DNA from: JBJSXF01 sp046086225
Lineage (GTDB): Bacteria; Actinomycetota; Acidimicrobiia; IMCC26256; PALSA-610
Assembly (NCBI GenBank): GCA_046086225.1
Contig: JBJSXF010000203.1
Location: forward strand, 1-12,671
DNA: 12,671 nt
Direction of reading: 5' to 3'
The first letter of the stretch is position 1, and every line of letters begins with the position of its first letter. The translations under genes and the position numbers were made by a program. Positions 1 to 6,263 of this stretch are shown piece after piece. The notes under the pieces were generated by a model. The model made no database searches. It was not told the origin of the DNA and saw nothing but the letters and a program-made list of their open reading frames with translations.

Positions 1-291
1 GACGGCCCACACCTACCGATCCCGCACTGCCGGCATGCGAATCCGTGACGGCGATGAGTGGACAACGGTCCAATGCTCAGCGAACGCAATCATCGAACGT
101 GGTTCGTCCCGAGGATTGATGAGCCCACTTGCGCAGTTCGCGCAGCCAGGAAACGACTACCCATCGGATCAACGTCTCGCCGAATCGAGACCGATAGGAT
201 TGAGCCGCTCCATGCGAAACGTCGCCTTCAATGCGATGCGACGGAAGAGCTATACGAAACGTTCACGCTGAGCAGTGAAGCGCCGTCGGAC
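1..291. other. Lower-GC stretch without a convincing gene
   Basis: This 291-nt stretch lies downstream of the stop codon of the flavin oxidoreductase gene and runs to the window edge. Counting bases gives about 59% GC, clearly below the coding regions nearby. A plus-strand reading frame stays open from the window edge to 271, but its third positions are mixed rather than almost all G/C, and its translation matches no family I recognise. I therefore do not call it a gene. A short perfect inverted repeat (CGAAC-GTG-GTTCG) lies at 94-106. It could be ordinary intergenic DNA, a decayed gene, or the tail of a gene beginning outside the window. Confidence 0.5.
262..279 (-). terminator. Weak hairpin downstream of the flavin oxidoreductase gene
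   Basis: The arms TTCAC (262-266) and GTGAA (275-279) form a perfect 5-bp stem around an 8-nt loop, 13 nt past the TAG stop of the minus-strand oxidoreductase gene. On the minus strand the RNA continues into GTTTCG, which is not a true U tract. The position suits a transcription terminator, but the stem is short, so this is only a candidate. Confidence 0.25.
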
Positions 292-1470
292 CTAGGCCGG
301 ATTTCCCTCGGGCACGAGCACGCAGCGGGTCCGGGAGTAGATCGTCGGCATGCACTTGTTGCAGTGCACGCACAGGGCCTCGGCCCCCGGCTCGGACCGG
401 AACCGGGCGAGGAGATCGGGCTCGCGGAGCAGGGCCCGGCCGAGCTGCACGAAGGCGAACCCCTCGTCGAGCGCGGCCTGCACGGTGTCGAGCCGGTTGA
501 TCCCGCCGAGCAGGACGAGCGGGAGGGCGAGCGCCTCCCGGAACCGGCGGGCAGTCGGGAGGAGGTACGCCTCCTCGAACGGGTAGGTGCGGAAGAAGCG
601 GTGGCCGAAGAGGCGGATCCCGGTGCGCAGGGGCGGCGGGAACATGGCGGCCATCTCGGCCACGGGCGCGTCGCCGCGGAAGAGGAACATCGGGTTCTGG
701 AACGAGCTGCCCGCGGTGAGGGTGAGCGCGTCGAGGACTGCGTCGCGTTCGAGCAGTCGGGCGAAGGCCACGCTCTCGTCGGGACCGAAACCGCCCCGAA
801 CCCCGTCGTCCATGTTCAGCTTGGCGGTCACGGCCATCCGGCCGCTCACCGCGTCGCGTACCGCCCGGGTGACGAGCCGGGGCAGCCGGGCCCGGTTCTC
901 GAGCGATCCGCCCCACTCGTCGTCGCGCTTGTTGAGCCGGGGGGAGAGGAACGCGCTGAGCAGGTAGCCGTGCCCCATGTGGATCTCGACCGCGTCGAAT
1001 CCGGCGTCGGCCAGCACCCGGGCCCCGGCAGCGAACTTCGCCACGATCTCCTCGATGTCGCCGGAGGAGAGCCCCTGGACCCGACGGAAGCCGAGCGGAC
1101 TCCAGACGCGAGAGGGCGCCACCGCCGGCTGCTTCGTCCCCATCGGGTTGGCGACCGGGCCCGCATGGCCGATCTGGGCCGCGACGGCCGCCCCCTCGGC
1201 GTGGACCGCCTCGGCGAGGGTCGCGAGTCCGTCACCGACCCCGGGTTGGTCGAGGGTGATCTGGTGGCCGTCAGTGCTTCCCGCCCGGGTGACCGCGCAG
1301 TAGGCCACGGTGGTCATGCCCACGCCGGCGGCGGCGAACCGCCGGTGGAACTCGACGAGGTCAGGAGTGACGACCCGACGCGGCGTCCGGCCTTCGAATG
1401 TCGCGGCCTTGATGAAGCGATTGCGGAGCGGCACCGGGCCGAGCGCAGCGGGAGCGAACGGATCGGGCAC
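292..1470 (-). CDS. NADH:flavin oxidoreductase, old yellow enzyme family
   Basis: This is an FMN-dependent TIM-barrel oxidoreductase. The family reduces activated C=C bonds such as enones, dienoyl-CoAs and steroid intermediates with NAD(P)H; the substrate here is unknown. Visible motifs, numbered from the GTG start, are DPFAP..LG...LRNRF near residues 3-19, QIGHAG at 99-104, IHMGHGYLLSAFLSP at 163-177 (the family active-site/FMN signature), and the WGGSLENR segment at about 186-193. The protein ends with a Cys cluster CVHCNKC plus a fourth Cys (367, 370, 373, 383). It is about 392 residues and lacks the C-terminal flavodoxin-like half of 2,4-dienoyl-CoA reductase. I chose GTG at 1470 because the family N-terminus begins there and TAGGGT sits 7 nt upstream. 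The in-frame ATG at 1503 has no Shine-Dalgarno and is the alternative. The gene lies 85 nt downstream of the DUF7065-like gene on the same strand and may be co-regulated with it. Confidence 0.93.
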   Translation of the reverse strand: MPDPFAPAALGPVPLRNRFIKAATFEGRTPRRVVTPDLVEFHRRFAAAGVGMTTVAYCAVTRAGSTDGHQITLDQPGVGDGLATLAEAVHAEGAAVAAQIGHAGPVANPMGTKQPAVAPSRVWSPLGFRRVQGLSSGDIEEIVAKFAAGARVLADAGFDAVEIHMGHGYLLSAFLSPRLNKRDDEWGGSLENRARLPRLVTRAVRDAVSGRMAVTAKLNMDDGVRGGFGPDESVAFARLLERDAVLDALTLTAGSSFQNPMFLFRGDAPVAEMAAMFPPPLRTGIRLFGHRFFRTYPFEEAYLLPTARRFREALALPLVLLGGINRLDTVQAALDEGFAFVQLGRALLREPDLLARFRSEPGAEALCVHCNKCMPTIYSRTRCVLVPEGNPA

Positions 1471-1477
1471 GGGATCG

Positions 1478-1483
1478 ACCCTA
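1478..1483 (-). promoter_or_regulatory. Putative -10 element of a leaderless oxidoreductase transcript
   Basis: TAGGGT fits the actinobacterial TANNNT -10 pattern and lies exactly 7 nt before the GTG start at 1470. A transcript would then begin within about one base of the start codon. The same AGGG could instead act as a Shine-Dalgarno (8 nt spacing), so this reading is not exclusive. No good -35 was seen. Confidence 0.45.
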
Positions 1484-1528
1484 CCGCCGCCTCGCCGGAT
1501 CATCAGGGGGTCGCGTGCGCGATCGCCC

Positions 1529-1540
1529 GGCGCGCGCGCC
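1529..1540. terminator. GC-rich 12-bp palindrome between the operon end and the oxidoreductase gene
   Basis: GGCGCGCGCGCC is a perfect 12-bp palindrome in the 85-nt spacer, just past the stop of the DUF7065-like gene on the minus strand. As RNA it could fold into a short GC hairpin and help end the upstream operon transcript. No U tract follows. Alternating CG runs are also common by chance at this GC content, so confidence is low. Confidence 0.25.
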
Positions 1541-1555
1541 CGTCACGGGAGCAGG

Positions 1556-2671
1556 TCAGGGGAGCAGCGAGAGCCCTTGCTCGCCGCGCGTGGCGACGTC
1601 GCGGCAAAGCGTGTCGTACACCTCGAAGATGCCGACCGCGGTCTCGCCCTCGCAGGTGAAGCGCACCTGGTGCTGGTCGAGTCCGCAGATCCGGGACCGG
1701 ACCGACGGATCAGTGACGTCATACGTCTCGCCGGTCACCGCCCCGTCACCGACGAACTCGCCGTGCCAGACGTCACCCTCGGGGGTGCCGCCGTTCGGAC
1801 CGCCGTACATGCCGCAACGCAGGAACGCGATCTGGTGACCGAGGCGCTCGAACTCGACGGTGCGCACCTCGCCCGTCCGGAAGGTCAGATCCATCTCGCC
1901 GCCGATGAGCAGACCCGTCTCGGGCTCGAAGCGCAACCGGTGCCGCCGTCGGCGGAGCGTCTCGCTGCCCGGCCGCGGGTCGCCCAGGTCGTAGAGGACG
2001 TGATCGGTCCACGCGCACCATTGCGGGAATCGCACGTAAGCACCCGACAGCGGATGCTGCCAGCCCGACCAGCGCCCCCGACCACCGACCCCGTCCCGGG
2101 TGCCCCAGTGGTGGTCGCGGGTACCGGTGAAGCGTTCACGCGCGAGTTCGATGCGCTCGGATCCGATCCGAACCCACCCCGACTGCTCCCCGAACCCGTC
2201 GTAGCCGGCGACACCGCCGAACGGACGGCCACCCATGATCGCCCCGGCCCCGATGTTGCGGAACACGCACCGCTTGGTGTCGTGCCACCGGATGTCGAAC
2301 GCGATGCCGTACTCGTTGTCGTCGAGCGTGAGCCGCCACTCGCGGAAGGGGGCCACGACCTCGAACGCGAGCGGGCCGATCCGCATGTCGGTGCGATCGT
2401 CGCCGAGTCGGCGGTGCGCGCGAACCGTTGTATGGGCGCCGCGGTGGTTGACGATCGCGTAGGCCTCGGCCGTTCCCAAGTTGGGGTAGAAGGCGAGCCC
2501 GCACACCACGAGGAGCTCACCGGCGTCGTCCTCGGCCGTGAACCACACGCGCTCGTAGGCCTGAGCGTCGGTCGTCCACATCACCCGCACCGGATGCGGG
2601 TAGTTGTGGACGAGGTACTCGTCGATGCCGCTCAACGGCGAATGCTCGGATGATGCGTCGGATCGGCTCAC
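1556..2671 (-). CDS. DUF7065-like protein, possible tandem lipocalin-type fold
   Basis: This 371-residue protein of unknown function resembles DUF7064/DUF7065 proteins of actinobacteria, by recall rather than by search. It is rich in Trp, Gly and beta-type segments, with no signal peptide or membrane segment. Residues 18-140 form one region (EYLVHNYPHPVRVMW, then a Trp/Arg-rich stretch ending IRWHDTKRCVFRN). A second region at about 165-290 carries RDHHWGTRDG at 185-194. This DHxWG motif recalls the CrtC/AttH lipocalin-like hydratase superfamily (inference). The frame stays open upstream to 3349, but that part is a shadow of the kinase gene. The real start is GTG at 2671, which overlaps the kinase stop as GTGA, with GGAG 6 nt before it. 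It is the third gene of the SRPBCC-kinase operon and is translationally coupled. A hydratase, isomerase or lipid-binding role is possible; no function is proven. Confidence 0.8.
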   Translation of the reverse strand: MSRSDASSEHSPLSGIDEYLVHNYPHPVRVMWTTDAQAYERVWFTAEDDAGELLVVCGLAFYPNLGTAEAYAIVNHRGAHTTVRAHRRLGDDRTDMRIGPLAFEVVAPFREWRLTLDDNEYGIAFDIRWHDTKRCVFRNIGAGAIMGGRPFGGVAGYDGFGEQSGWVRIGSERIELARERFTGTRDHHWGTRDGVGGRGRWSGWQHPLSGAYVRFPQWCAWTDHVLYDLGDPRPGSETLRRRRHRLRFEPETGLLIGGEMDLTFRTGEVRTVEFERLGHQIAFLRCGMYGGPNGGTPEGDVWHGEFVGDGAVTGETYDVTDPSVRSRICGLDQHQVRFTCEGETAVGIFEVYDTLCRDVATRGEQGLSLLP

Positions 2672-3702
2672 GATCGGCTCCGCTCCTCGTTCGCGCGCGA
2701 TGCGTGCTCGTCGATCCGCTCGGCGAGCACGGCCAGGACGGGATTGTCGTCGCCCGCCACGCCTGGGTAGGCGACCCCGGCCGCCGCCGCGAGCCGAGCC
2801 TGCCGGTCGTTGATCGCCACCGATCGCACGAGCGCGAACACCTCGTGCCACGCGAGGTCGGCCACCGGACGCCCGAGCGCCGCCTCGTAGCGGTCCTGCA
2901 CCGCGGGCCGATCGAGTGCACCGGGCATGCGCCGACCGACGAAGCGGGCGGTGAGGTCGCCGAGCGCGAGGTACCAGGCCAGATCGGCTTCCGGGGGGCC
3001 GACCGTGGCGAGCTCCCAGTCGAGCAGCGCAGTGAGCCGGGCCGTATCGGGATCGAAGCAGACGTTGCCGAGCCGGGCGTCGCCCCAGCACAGAGCATGA
3101 CGGTCCGGGTCGTCGGGTGGCGCGGTGGTGATGCACCACGTCATCGCGTCGGCCAGCAGCCGCGCCGGTCGGCCGTCGGCGGCCCAGTCGACGTAGCGCT
3201 GCCAGTACGCGAGATCGGCCTCGAGCCCGACCCGCAGCACGGAGCCGAGCCCGGCGGCGCGCCAGTCGACCCGGTGCAGCCGACCGAGCGCATCGACGAA
3301 CTGCTCCTCGACCGTTCGCCCCCGATCCGCACCGCCCTCGACGATCCACGGGTCGAAGGCGGGCACGTCGGCCACGGGACGACCGGGCACGAACGTCATC
3401 ACGAGGAACGGCGCGCCGACCGCGGCATCCTCGTCCTCCCGGGCGAGCACCCGGGGCACGGGCATCCCGGCCGCGCCGAGCGCGTCGAGCACTGCGGCTT
3501 GCACCCCGAGGTCGTACTCCGGGTACGAGGCGACGAGGAGCGGGAGGCGCACGACCCGCCGACCGCCGTCACTCCCGGTGACGACGACCGTCTCGCTCGA
3601 GAAACCCGCACTCGGCCGCGCGAACTCGAGCCCGGGGTCACCCGACCACCGACGGAGTCCGGCGAGCAGATCGGCGTCGGCCCGGACCGCTCCGGTGGCC
3701 AC
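2668..3702 (-). CDS. Phosphotransferase family protein (APH / ACAD10-11 kinase-like)
   Basis: This is a 344-residue small-molecule kinase of the aminoglycoside-phosphotransferase fold, in the subgroup resembling the kinase domain of ACAD10/11. Known relatives phosphorylate hydroxyl groups; ACAD11-type and LvaA-type enzymes act on 4-hydroxyacyl substrates. Visible elements are the N-lobe with SAGFSSETVVV at 31-41, VRLPLL at 51-56 in the ATP-binding strand, the hinge-like FLVMTFVPGRPV at 99-110, the catalytic loop CWGDARLGN at 205-213 (Asp208, Asn213), and LLDWELATVGPPEADLAW at 226-243, whose DWE replaces DFG. The usual His of HGD is Trp206, a variation I believe occurs in this subgroup. The start is GTG at 3702, only 2 nt after the SRPBCC stop. 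The gene's own TGA overlaps the next GTG. It is probably cytosolic. Antibiotic resistance is unlikely given the context. Confidence 0.88.
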   Translation of the reverse strand: MATGAVRADADLLAGLRRWSGDPGLEFARPSAGFSSETVVVTGSDGGRRVVRLPLLVASYPEYDLGVQAAVLDALGAAGMPVPRVLAREDEDAAVGAPFLVMTFVPGRPVADVPAFDPWIVEGGADRGRTVEEQFVDALGRLHRVDWRAAGLGSVLRVGLEADLAYWQRYVDWAADGRPARLLADAMTWCITTAPPDDPDRHALCWGDARLGNVCFDPDTARLTALLDWELATVGPPEADLAWYLALGDLTARFVGRRMPGALDRPAVQDRYEAALGRPVADLAWHEVFALVRSVAINDRQARLAAAAGVAYPGVAGDDNPVLAVLAERIDEHASRANEERSRS

Positions 3703-3704
3703 CG

Positions 3705-4160
3705 TCAGGCCGATGCGGTGACGATCTGCTCGATGCGTTCGAGCGTGGCCTCCATCGAGGCCCGGGTCTTGTTGCGGGCCGGGCGCACCACGGCCTTCAC
3801 GCGCTCCTGCGAGATGTCCCAGCTCTCGCGCACGAGGGTGCCGCCCTCGACCGGCTCCAGCTCGTAGCGCCAGATCCGGCCCCCGGCCAGGTAACGGCCC
3901 GGGCCGGGCGGGTAGGTCTGCCAGGCGATGCGCCGGTTCGGCTCGTACTCGATGACCTGGCTGACCATCGAGTACGGCAGCCCGAGCTTCATCGACATCC
4001 CGAACTTGCTGCCGAGCTCGAGTCGCTCCGGGAGGTTCTTGGCGTCCCGCACCGTTCCCGAACCGTCGATCTCGTGGTGTCGCCGGGGGTCGGCGATGAG
4101 CGCCCAGATCGCCTCGGGCGGCGCCGGAATGAGCCGTTCCACTGTCTCCACATCAGCCAT
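3705..4160 (-). CDS. SRPBCC family (START/Bet v 1-like) protein
   Basis: This 151-residue cytosolic protein is of the polyketide-cyclase/START-like SRPBCC type, which forms a helix-grip cavity for hydrophobic ligands. Supporting features are the opening strand VERLIPAPPEAIWALIADPRRHHEID (residues 7-32, cited by position), the middle strand containing EYEPNRRIAW at 71-80, RIWRYELEPVEGGTLVRESW at 95-114, and a long C-terminal helix at about 117-148. The length and order fit the family. I prefer ATG at 4160; GTG at 4169 is the alternative. A TAGCGT hexamer 7 nt before the ATG and the lack of a Shine-Dalgarno suggest a leaderless message. It is the first gene of a three-gene operon with the kinase and the DUF7065-like gene, and is divergent from the thioesterase. 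Its likely role is binding or conversion of a lipid-like ligand (inference). Confidence 0.88.
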   Translation of the reverse strand: MADVETVERLIPAPPEAIWALIADPRRHHEIDGSGTVRDAKNLPERLELGSKFGMSMKLGLPYSMVSQVIEYEPNRRIAWQTYPPGPGRYLAGGRIWRYELEPVEGGTLVRESWDISQERVKAVVRPARNKTRASMEATLERIEQIVTASA

Positions 4161-4167
4161 GGGTGAC

Positions 4168-4173
4168 ACGCTA
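4168..4173 (-). promoter_or_regulatory. Putative -10 element of the SRPBCC operon
   Basis: TAGCGT fits TANNNT and sits exactly 7 nt before the ATG at 4160, the same geometry as the oxidoreductase gene. It suggests a leaderless operon transcript. It overlaps the alternative GTG start at 4169; if this is the promoter, the GTG would not be transcribed. No recognisable -35 was found. Confidence 0.45.
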
Positions 4174-4211
4174 CCCGGCCACTCCCGTGAGCATCCGGTG
4201 CGGCTCGTCCA

Positions 4212-4225
4212 CCGCTTCGGAGCGG
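4212..4225. promoter_or_regulatory. Dyad in the divergent SRPBCC/thioesterase spacer
   Basis: CCGCT-TCGG-AGCGG is a perfect inverted repeat with 5-bp arms, lying between the two divergent -10 candidates (4168-4173 and 4246-4251). The position suits an operator controlling both units. The arms are short for such GC-rich DNA, so it could be chance. Confidence 0.25.
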
Positions 4226-4245
4226 CCCCCGGCGATCCGACCCTC

Positions 4246-4251
4246 TACGGT
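4246..4251 (+). promoter_or_regulatory. Putative -10 element of the thioesterase gene
   Basis: TACGGT lies 8 nt before the ATG at 4260. No purine-rich Shine-Dalgarno sits between it and the start codon, so the transcript would have at most a couple of leader bases. It fits the pattern seen at other starts in this window. Confidence 0.4.
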
Positions 4252-4259
4252 GCTCGTCC

Positions 4260-4925
4260 ATGAGCGAAGACCGTCCGGCCTCCGAAACCGAAGCCGGCCG
4301 CCTGCGCGCGGCGACCGCGTTGCGAGCCCTCTCCCACGCATTCGCCGCGAGCGACTCGGCCGCCGATGAGCTCGAGCTCGTCGCCGACGCCGCCGGGTCC
4401 CTCGCCGCCCGCCTCGACGCGGCCCCGCGCCGCGACCGGCTCGGCCTGATGCTCGCCTACCACGAAGCGGGCGGACTCCCCGCGCACGAGACGCCGGGAC
4501 TCGGCGGCCGCGCGGGCTTCGACGACCGCGCCGTGGGTGGCGCCGCCAATCCGACCGGGGTCGACACCGAGGTGACCTTCGACGGCGACGAGGTGGTGGC
4601 GACCGTGGTGCTGCGGGCCGCCTTCGAGGGCGCGCCGGGTCGGGCCCATGGCGGGATCGTCGCCGCCATGTTCGACGACATCACCGGCTACGTGATCGGG
4701 GTCCATCACACGCCCGCCTTCACCGGTGAGCTCACCGTGCGCTTCCTCGCCCCCGTGCCGGTCGGGGTGCCCCTCGCCGTGCGAGCCCGGCTGGAATCAC
4801 GCGAGCGCCGCAAGCTCTTCATCACCGCCGAGGCCCGGGTCGACGACGAGGTCATCGCCACCTGCCGGGCGATCTACATCGCCGTGGATCCCGGCTCGTT
4901 CCGGGGCGCCCCCGATCCGCGCTGA
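4260..4925 (+). CDS. PaaI-type hotdog-fold thioesterase
   Basis: This 221-residue protein has a C-terminal hotdog domain (about residues 95-210) of the PaaI/acyl-CoA thioesterase class. The signature is GRAHGGIVAAMFDDITGYVI at 127-146, with HGG at 130-132 and the acidic residues Asp139/140 on the following hotdog helix. Strands ELTVRFLAPVPVGVPL (157-172) and LFITAEARVDDEVIATCRA (186-204) complete the fold. Family members hydrolyse acyl-CoA or aryl-CoA thioesters. The N-terminal ~90 residues are an Ala/Glu/Arg-rich helical extension not usual in minimal PaaI proteins. There is no signal peptide. The start is ATG at 4260, preceded by a TACGGT hexamer and no Shine-Dalgarno. It is divergent from the SRPBCC operon, which suggests a shared CoA-linked pathway. 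The substrate cannot be read from sequence. Confidence 0.87.
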   Translation: MSEDRPASETEAGRLRAATALRALSHAFAASDSAADELELVADAAGSLAARLDAAPRRDRLGLMLAYHEAGGLPAHETPGLGGRAGFDDRAVGGAANPTGVDTEVTFDGDEVVATVVLRAAFEGAPGRAHGGIVAAMFDDITGYVIGVHHTPAFTGELTVRFLAPVPVGVPLAVRARLESRERRKLFITAEARVDDEVIATCRAIYIAVDPGSFRGAPDPR

Positions 4926-4926
4926 G

Positions 4927-4947
4927 CCGCCGTCATCCGATCGGCGG
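4927..4947 (+). terminator. Hairpin after the thioesterase gene
   Basis: CCGCCG (4927-4932) and CGGCGG (4942-4947) form a 6-bp all-GC stem with a 9-nt loop, starting 2 nt after the TGA stop of the thioesterase. There is no U tract. The position, between one gene's stop and the next gene's promoter candidate, supports a terminator role. Confidence 0.35.
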
Positions 4948-4965
4948 GCGAATCCGGACCACACT

Positions 4966-4971
4966 TAGGCT
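4966..4971 (+). promoter_or_regulatory. Putative -10 element of the lipoprotein hydrolase gene
   Basis: TAGGCT matches TANNNT and would place the transcript start near 4978, leaving a leader of about 32 nt that contains GGAGG at 5000-5004, 5 nt before the ATG. In contrast to its neighbours, this gene shows a normal leadered start. Confidence 0.4.
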
Positions 4972-5009
4972 CCCGCTCCCTCACCATCCGTCCCCGACCG
5001 GAGGAACCC

Positions 5010-6227
5010 ATGCGCGTCTCCCCTGCGCTCACCCGCCGGGCCCCGGCCTTCGCTGCCGTGCTCGTGCTCGTTGTCGCCGCCGCCTGCTCATCGGGTTCGT
5101 CGGAGGCGGGCCCGGGCACCGGCGACTCCGGTTCCGCAACCACCCTCCCGGCCGCCGAAGCGGCCCAGGCGTACACGGACCCCGGCCCCTACCCGGTCGG
5201 GATCACGACGCTTGCGCTCGAGGGCGGCCAGAAGGTCGAGGTCTGGTACCCGGCGGTGAAGGGGACCACCGGCACCGACACCTACGACGTCCGGGCCCAG
5301 ATTCCCGAGACCGTTCGCAACCTGCTCACCGCGAACATCCCCGCCACCTTCTCGATCGACGCCGGCCGCGACGCCGCCGTCGCCGACGGCCGGTTCCCCC
5401 TCGTGCTGTTCAGCCACGGCTTCTCCGGGTTCCGCCAGCAGTCGTCGTTCCTCACCGCCCACCTCGCGAGCTGGGGCTTCGTCGTCGCCGCGCCCGACCA
5501 CTGGCAGCGCGACCTCTTCCACGTGCTCGACCGTGTGCTCGGCGGGAGCAGCGACACTCCGCCCGACCCGGTGGAGGACCTCCGCCAGACCCGGACGCTG
5601 ATGGAGAGCCAGGACACCACCGAGGGCTCGCGTTTCGCCGGCCACGTGCGCTCCGACCAGGTCGTGGCCGTCGGCCACTCCGCCGGTGGCGGCACGGTCC
5701 TCGGCGTCGCCGACGACGAGGGCGTCGTCGGGTACGTGTCGATGGCCAGCGGCCTCCTGCGCTCGATGGCGTCGACCACGACCACCTCGGTGGCACCGCC
5801 CGAGCTACCCGACACCCCGAGCCTCTTCCTGGCCGGGTCGACCGACGTCGTCGTGCCCGTGGCCGAGGCGACCGAACCCGCCTTCGCCGCCGCATCACCG
5901 CCCACCCGCCTCTGGGTGATCGACAAGGTCGGTCACAACGGCTTCGACGACCTCTGCACCCTCGGTGGGGGCAAGGGCATCATCGGCATCGCCGAGGCAT
6001 CGGGTCTGGGATCGTTCCTCGACGCCCAGCCGTCGTTCCGCCGCCTCGGCCAGGACGGCTGCCTGGCCCCGGCGGTGCCGGTGCGCCAGACCTTCCCGAT
6101 CATCGAGCACGCGGTCACGGCCTTCGTGCGCAACGCGTTCGGTATCGACGCCGAACCGGTCGGCCTCGGACCCGATGTCGCCGGGGAGTACTCGGTGCCG
6201 GTGACGATCCGCGAGCGGCTCTCGTAG
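5010..6227 (+). CDS. Secreted alpha/beta-hydrolase lipoprotein
   Basis: This 405-residue predicted lipoprotein ester hydrolase resembles the PAF-acetylhydrolase/chlorophyllase/dienelactone-hydrolase group. A basic N-terminus, a hydrophobic run (about 12-25) and Cys26 after VVAAA form a lipobox-like signal. A Ser/Gly/Thr-rich linker follows to about 55. The fold is clear: SHGFSG at 135-140 gives the oxyanion loop, GHSAGG at 222-227 holds nucleophile Ser224, AGSTDVVVP at 275-283 holds Asp279, and KVGHNGF at 306-312 holds His309, making a complete catalytic triad. Cys316 and Cys351 could form a disulphide outside the cell. The natural substrate (ester, lipid or polyester) is unknown. The ATG has a strong GGAGG 5 nt upstream and its own -10 candidate, so the gene is probably transcribed alone. 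It converges on the DUF6206-like gene across a 36-nt spacer holding a strong hairpin. Confidence 0.9.
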   Translation: MRVSPALTRRAPAFAAVLVLVVAAACSSGSSEAGPGTGDSGSATTLPAAEAAQAYTDPGPYPVGITTLALEGGQKVEVWYPAVKGTTGTDTYDVRAQIPETVRNLLTANIPATFSIDAGRDAAVADGRFPLVLFSHGFSGFRQQSSFLTAHLASWGFVVAAPDHWQRDLFHVLDRVLGGSSDTPPDPVEDLRQTRTLMESQDTTEGSRFAGHVRSDQVVAVGHSAGGGTVLGVADDEGVVGYVSMASGLLRSMASTTTTSVAPPELPDTPSLFLAGSTDVVVPVAEATEPAFAAASPPTRLWVIDKVGHNGFDDLCTLGGGKGIIGIAEASGLGSFLDAQPSFRRLGQDGCLAPAVPVRQTFPIIEHAVTAFVRNAFGIDAEPVGLGPDVAGEYSVPVTIRERLS

Positions 6228-6233
6228 CCGAGC

Positions 6234-6259
6234 CGAGCGTGCCGCGGGCCGCATGCTCG
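6234..6259. terminator. Hairpin terminator between convergent genes
   Basis: CGAGCGTGC (6234-6242) pairs with GCATGCTCG (6251-6259) in a 9-bp stem with one G-U wobble and an 8-nt loop. It fills most of the 36-nt gap between the stops of the lipoprotein hydrolase (plus) and the DUF6206-like gene (minus). On the minus-strand RNA the wobble becomes an A-C mismatch, so the plus-strand hairpin is stronger. No U tract follows on either side. Confidence 0.6.
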
Positions 6260-6263
6260 CAAC

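Noticed and set aside
94..115. GGTTCG-containing segment resembling a tRNA T-arm
   Set aside because: No matching acceptor stem, anticodon arm or 3' CCA end could be found around it on either strand.
35..271. A 78-codon plus-strand frame at the left edge
   Set aside because: Third positions are mixed, unlike every real gene here; there is no Shine-Dalgarno, no TANNNT element at the start spacing and no family resemblance.
58..1659. A 533-codon plus-strand frame over the flavin oxidoreductase
   Set aside because: It lies opposite a gene with complete family signatures, is charged and low-complexity, and runs on into the next gene. It is a shadow frame.
2672..3349. Upstream extension of the DUF7065-like frame, giving a 597-residue protein
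   Set aside because: The extension overlaps the kinase gene in another frame and reads as Arg/Ala-rich low complexity. The GTG at 2671 with GGAG and the GTGA overlap is the natural start.
2668..3702. Reading the phosphotransferase as an aminoglycoside-resistance gene
   Set aside because: The APH fold is shared by many metabolic kinases. The WGD loop, the ACAD10/11-like layout and the operon partners all point to metabolism.
1310..3867. Two plus-strand frames (1310-2653 and 2650-3867) opposite the DUF7065-like and kinase genes
   Set aside because: Both are antisense to tightly coupled genes with recognisable motifs, and neither has a domain or a start signal of its own.
5088..5926. Several minus-strand frames inside the lipoprotein hydrolase gene
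   Set aside because: The plus strand shows a full catalytic triad and a lipobox. The minus frames have no domain or ribosome binding site.
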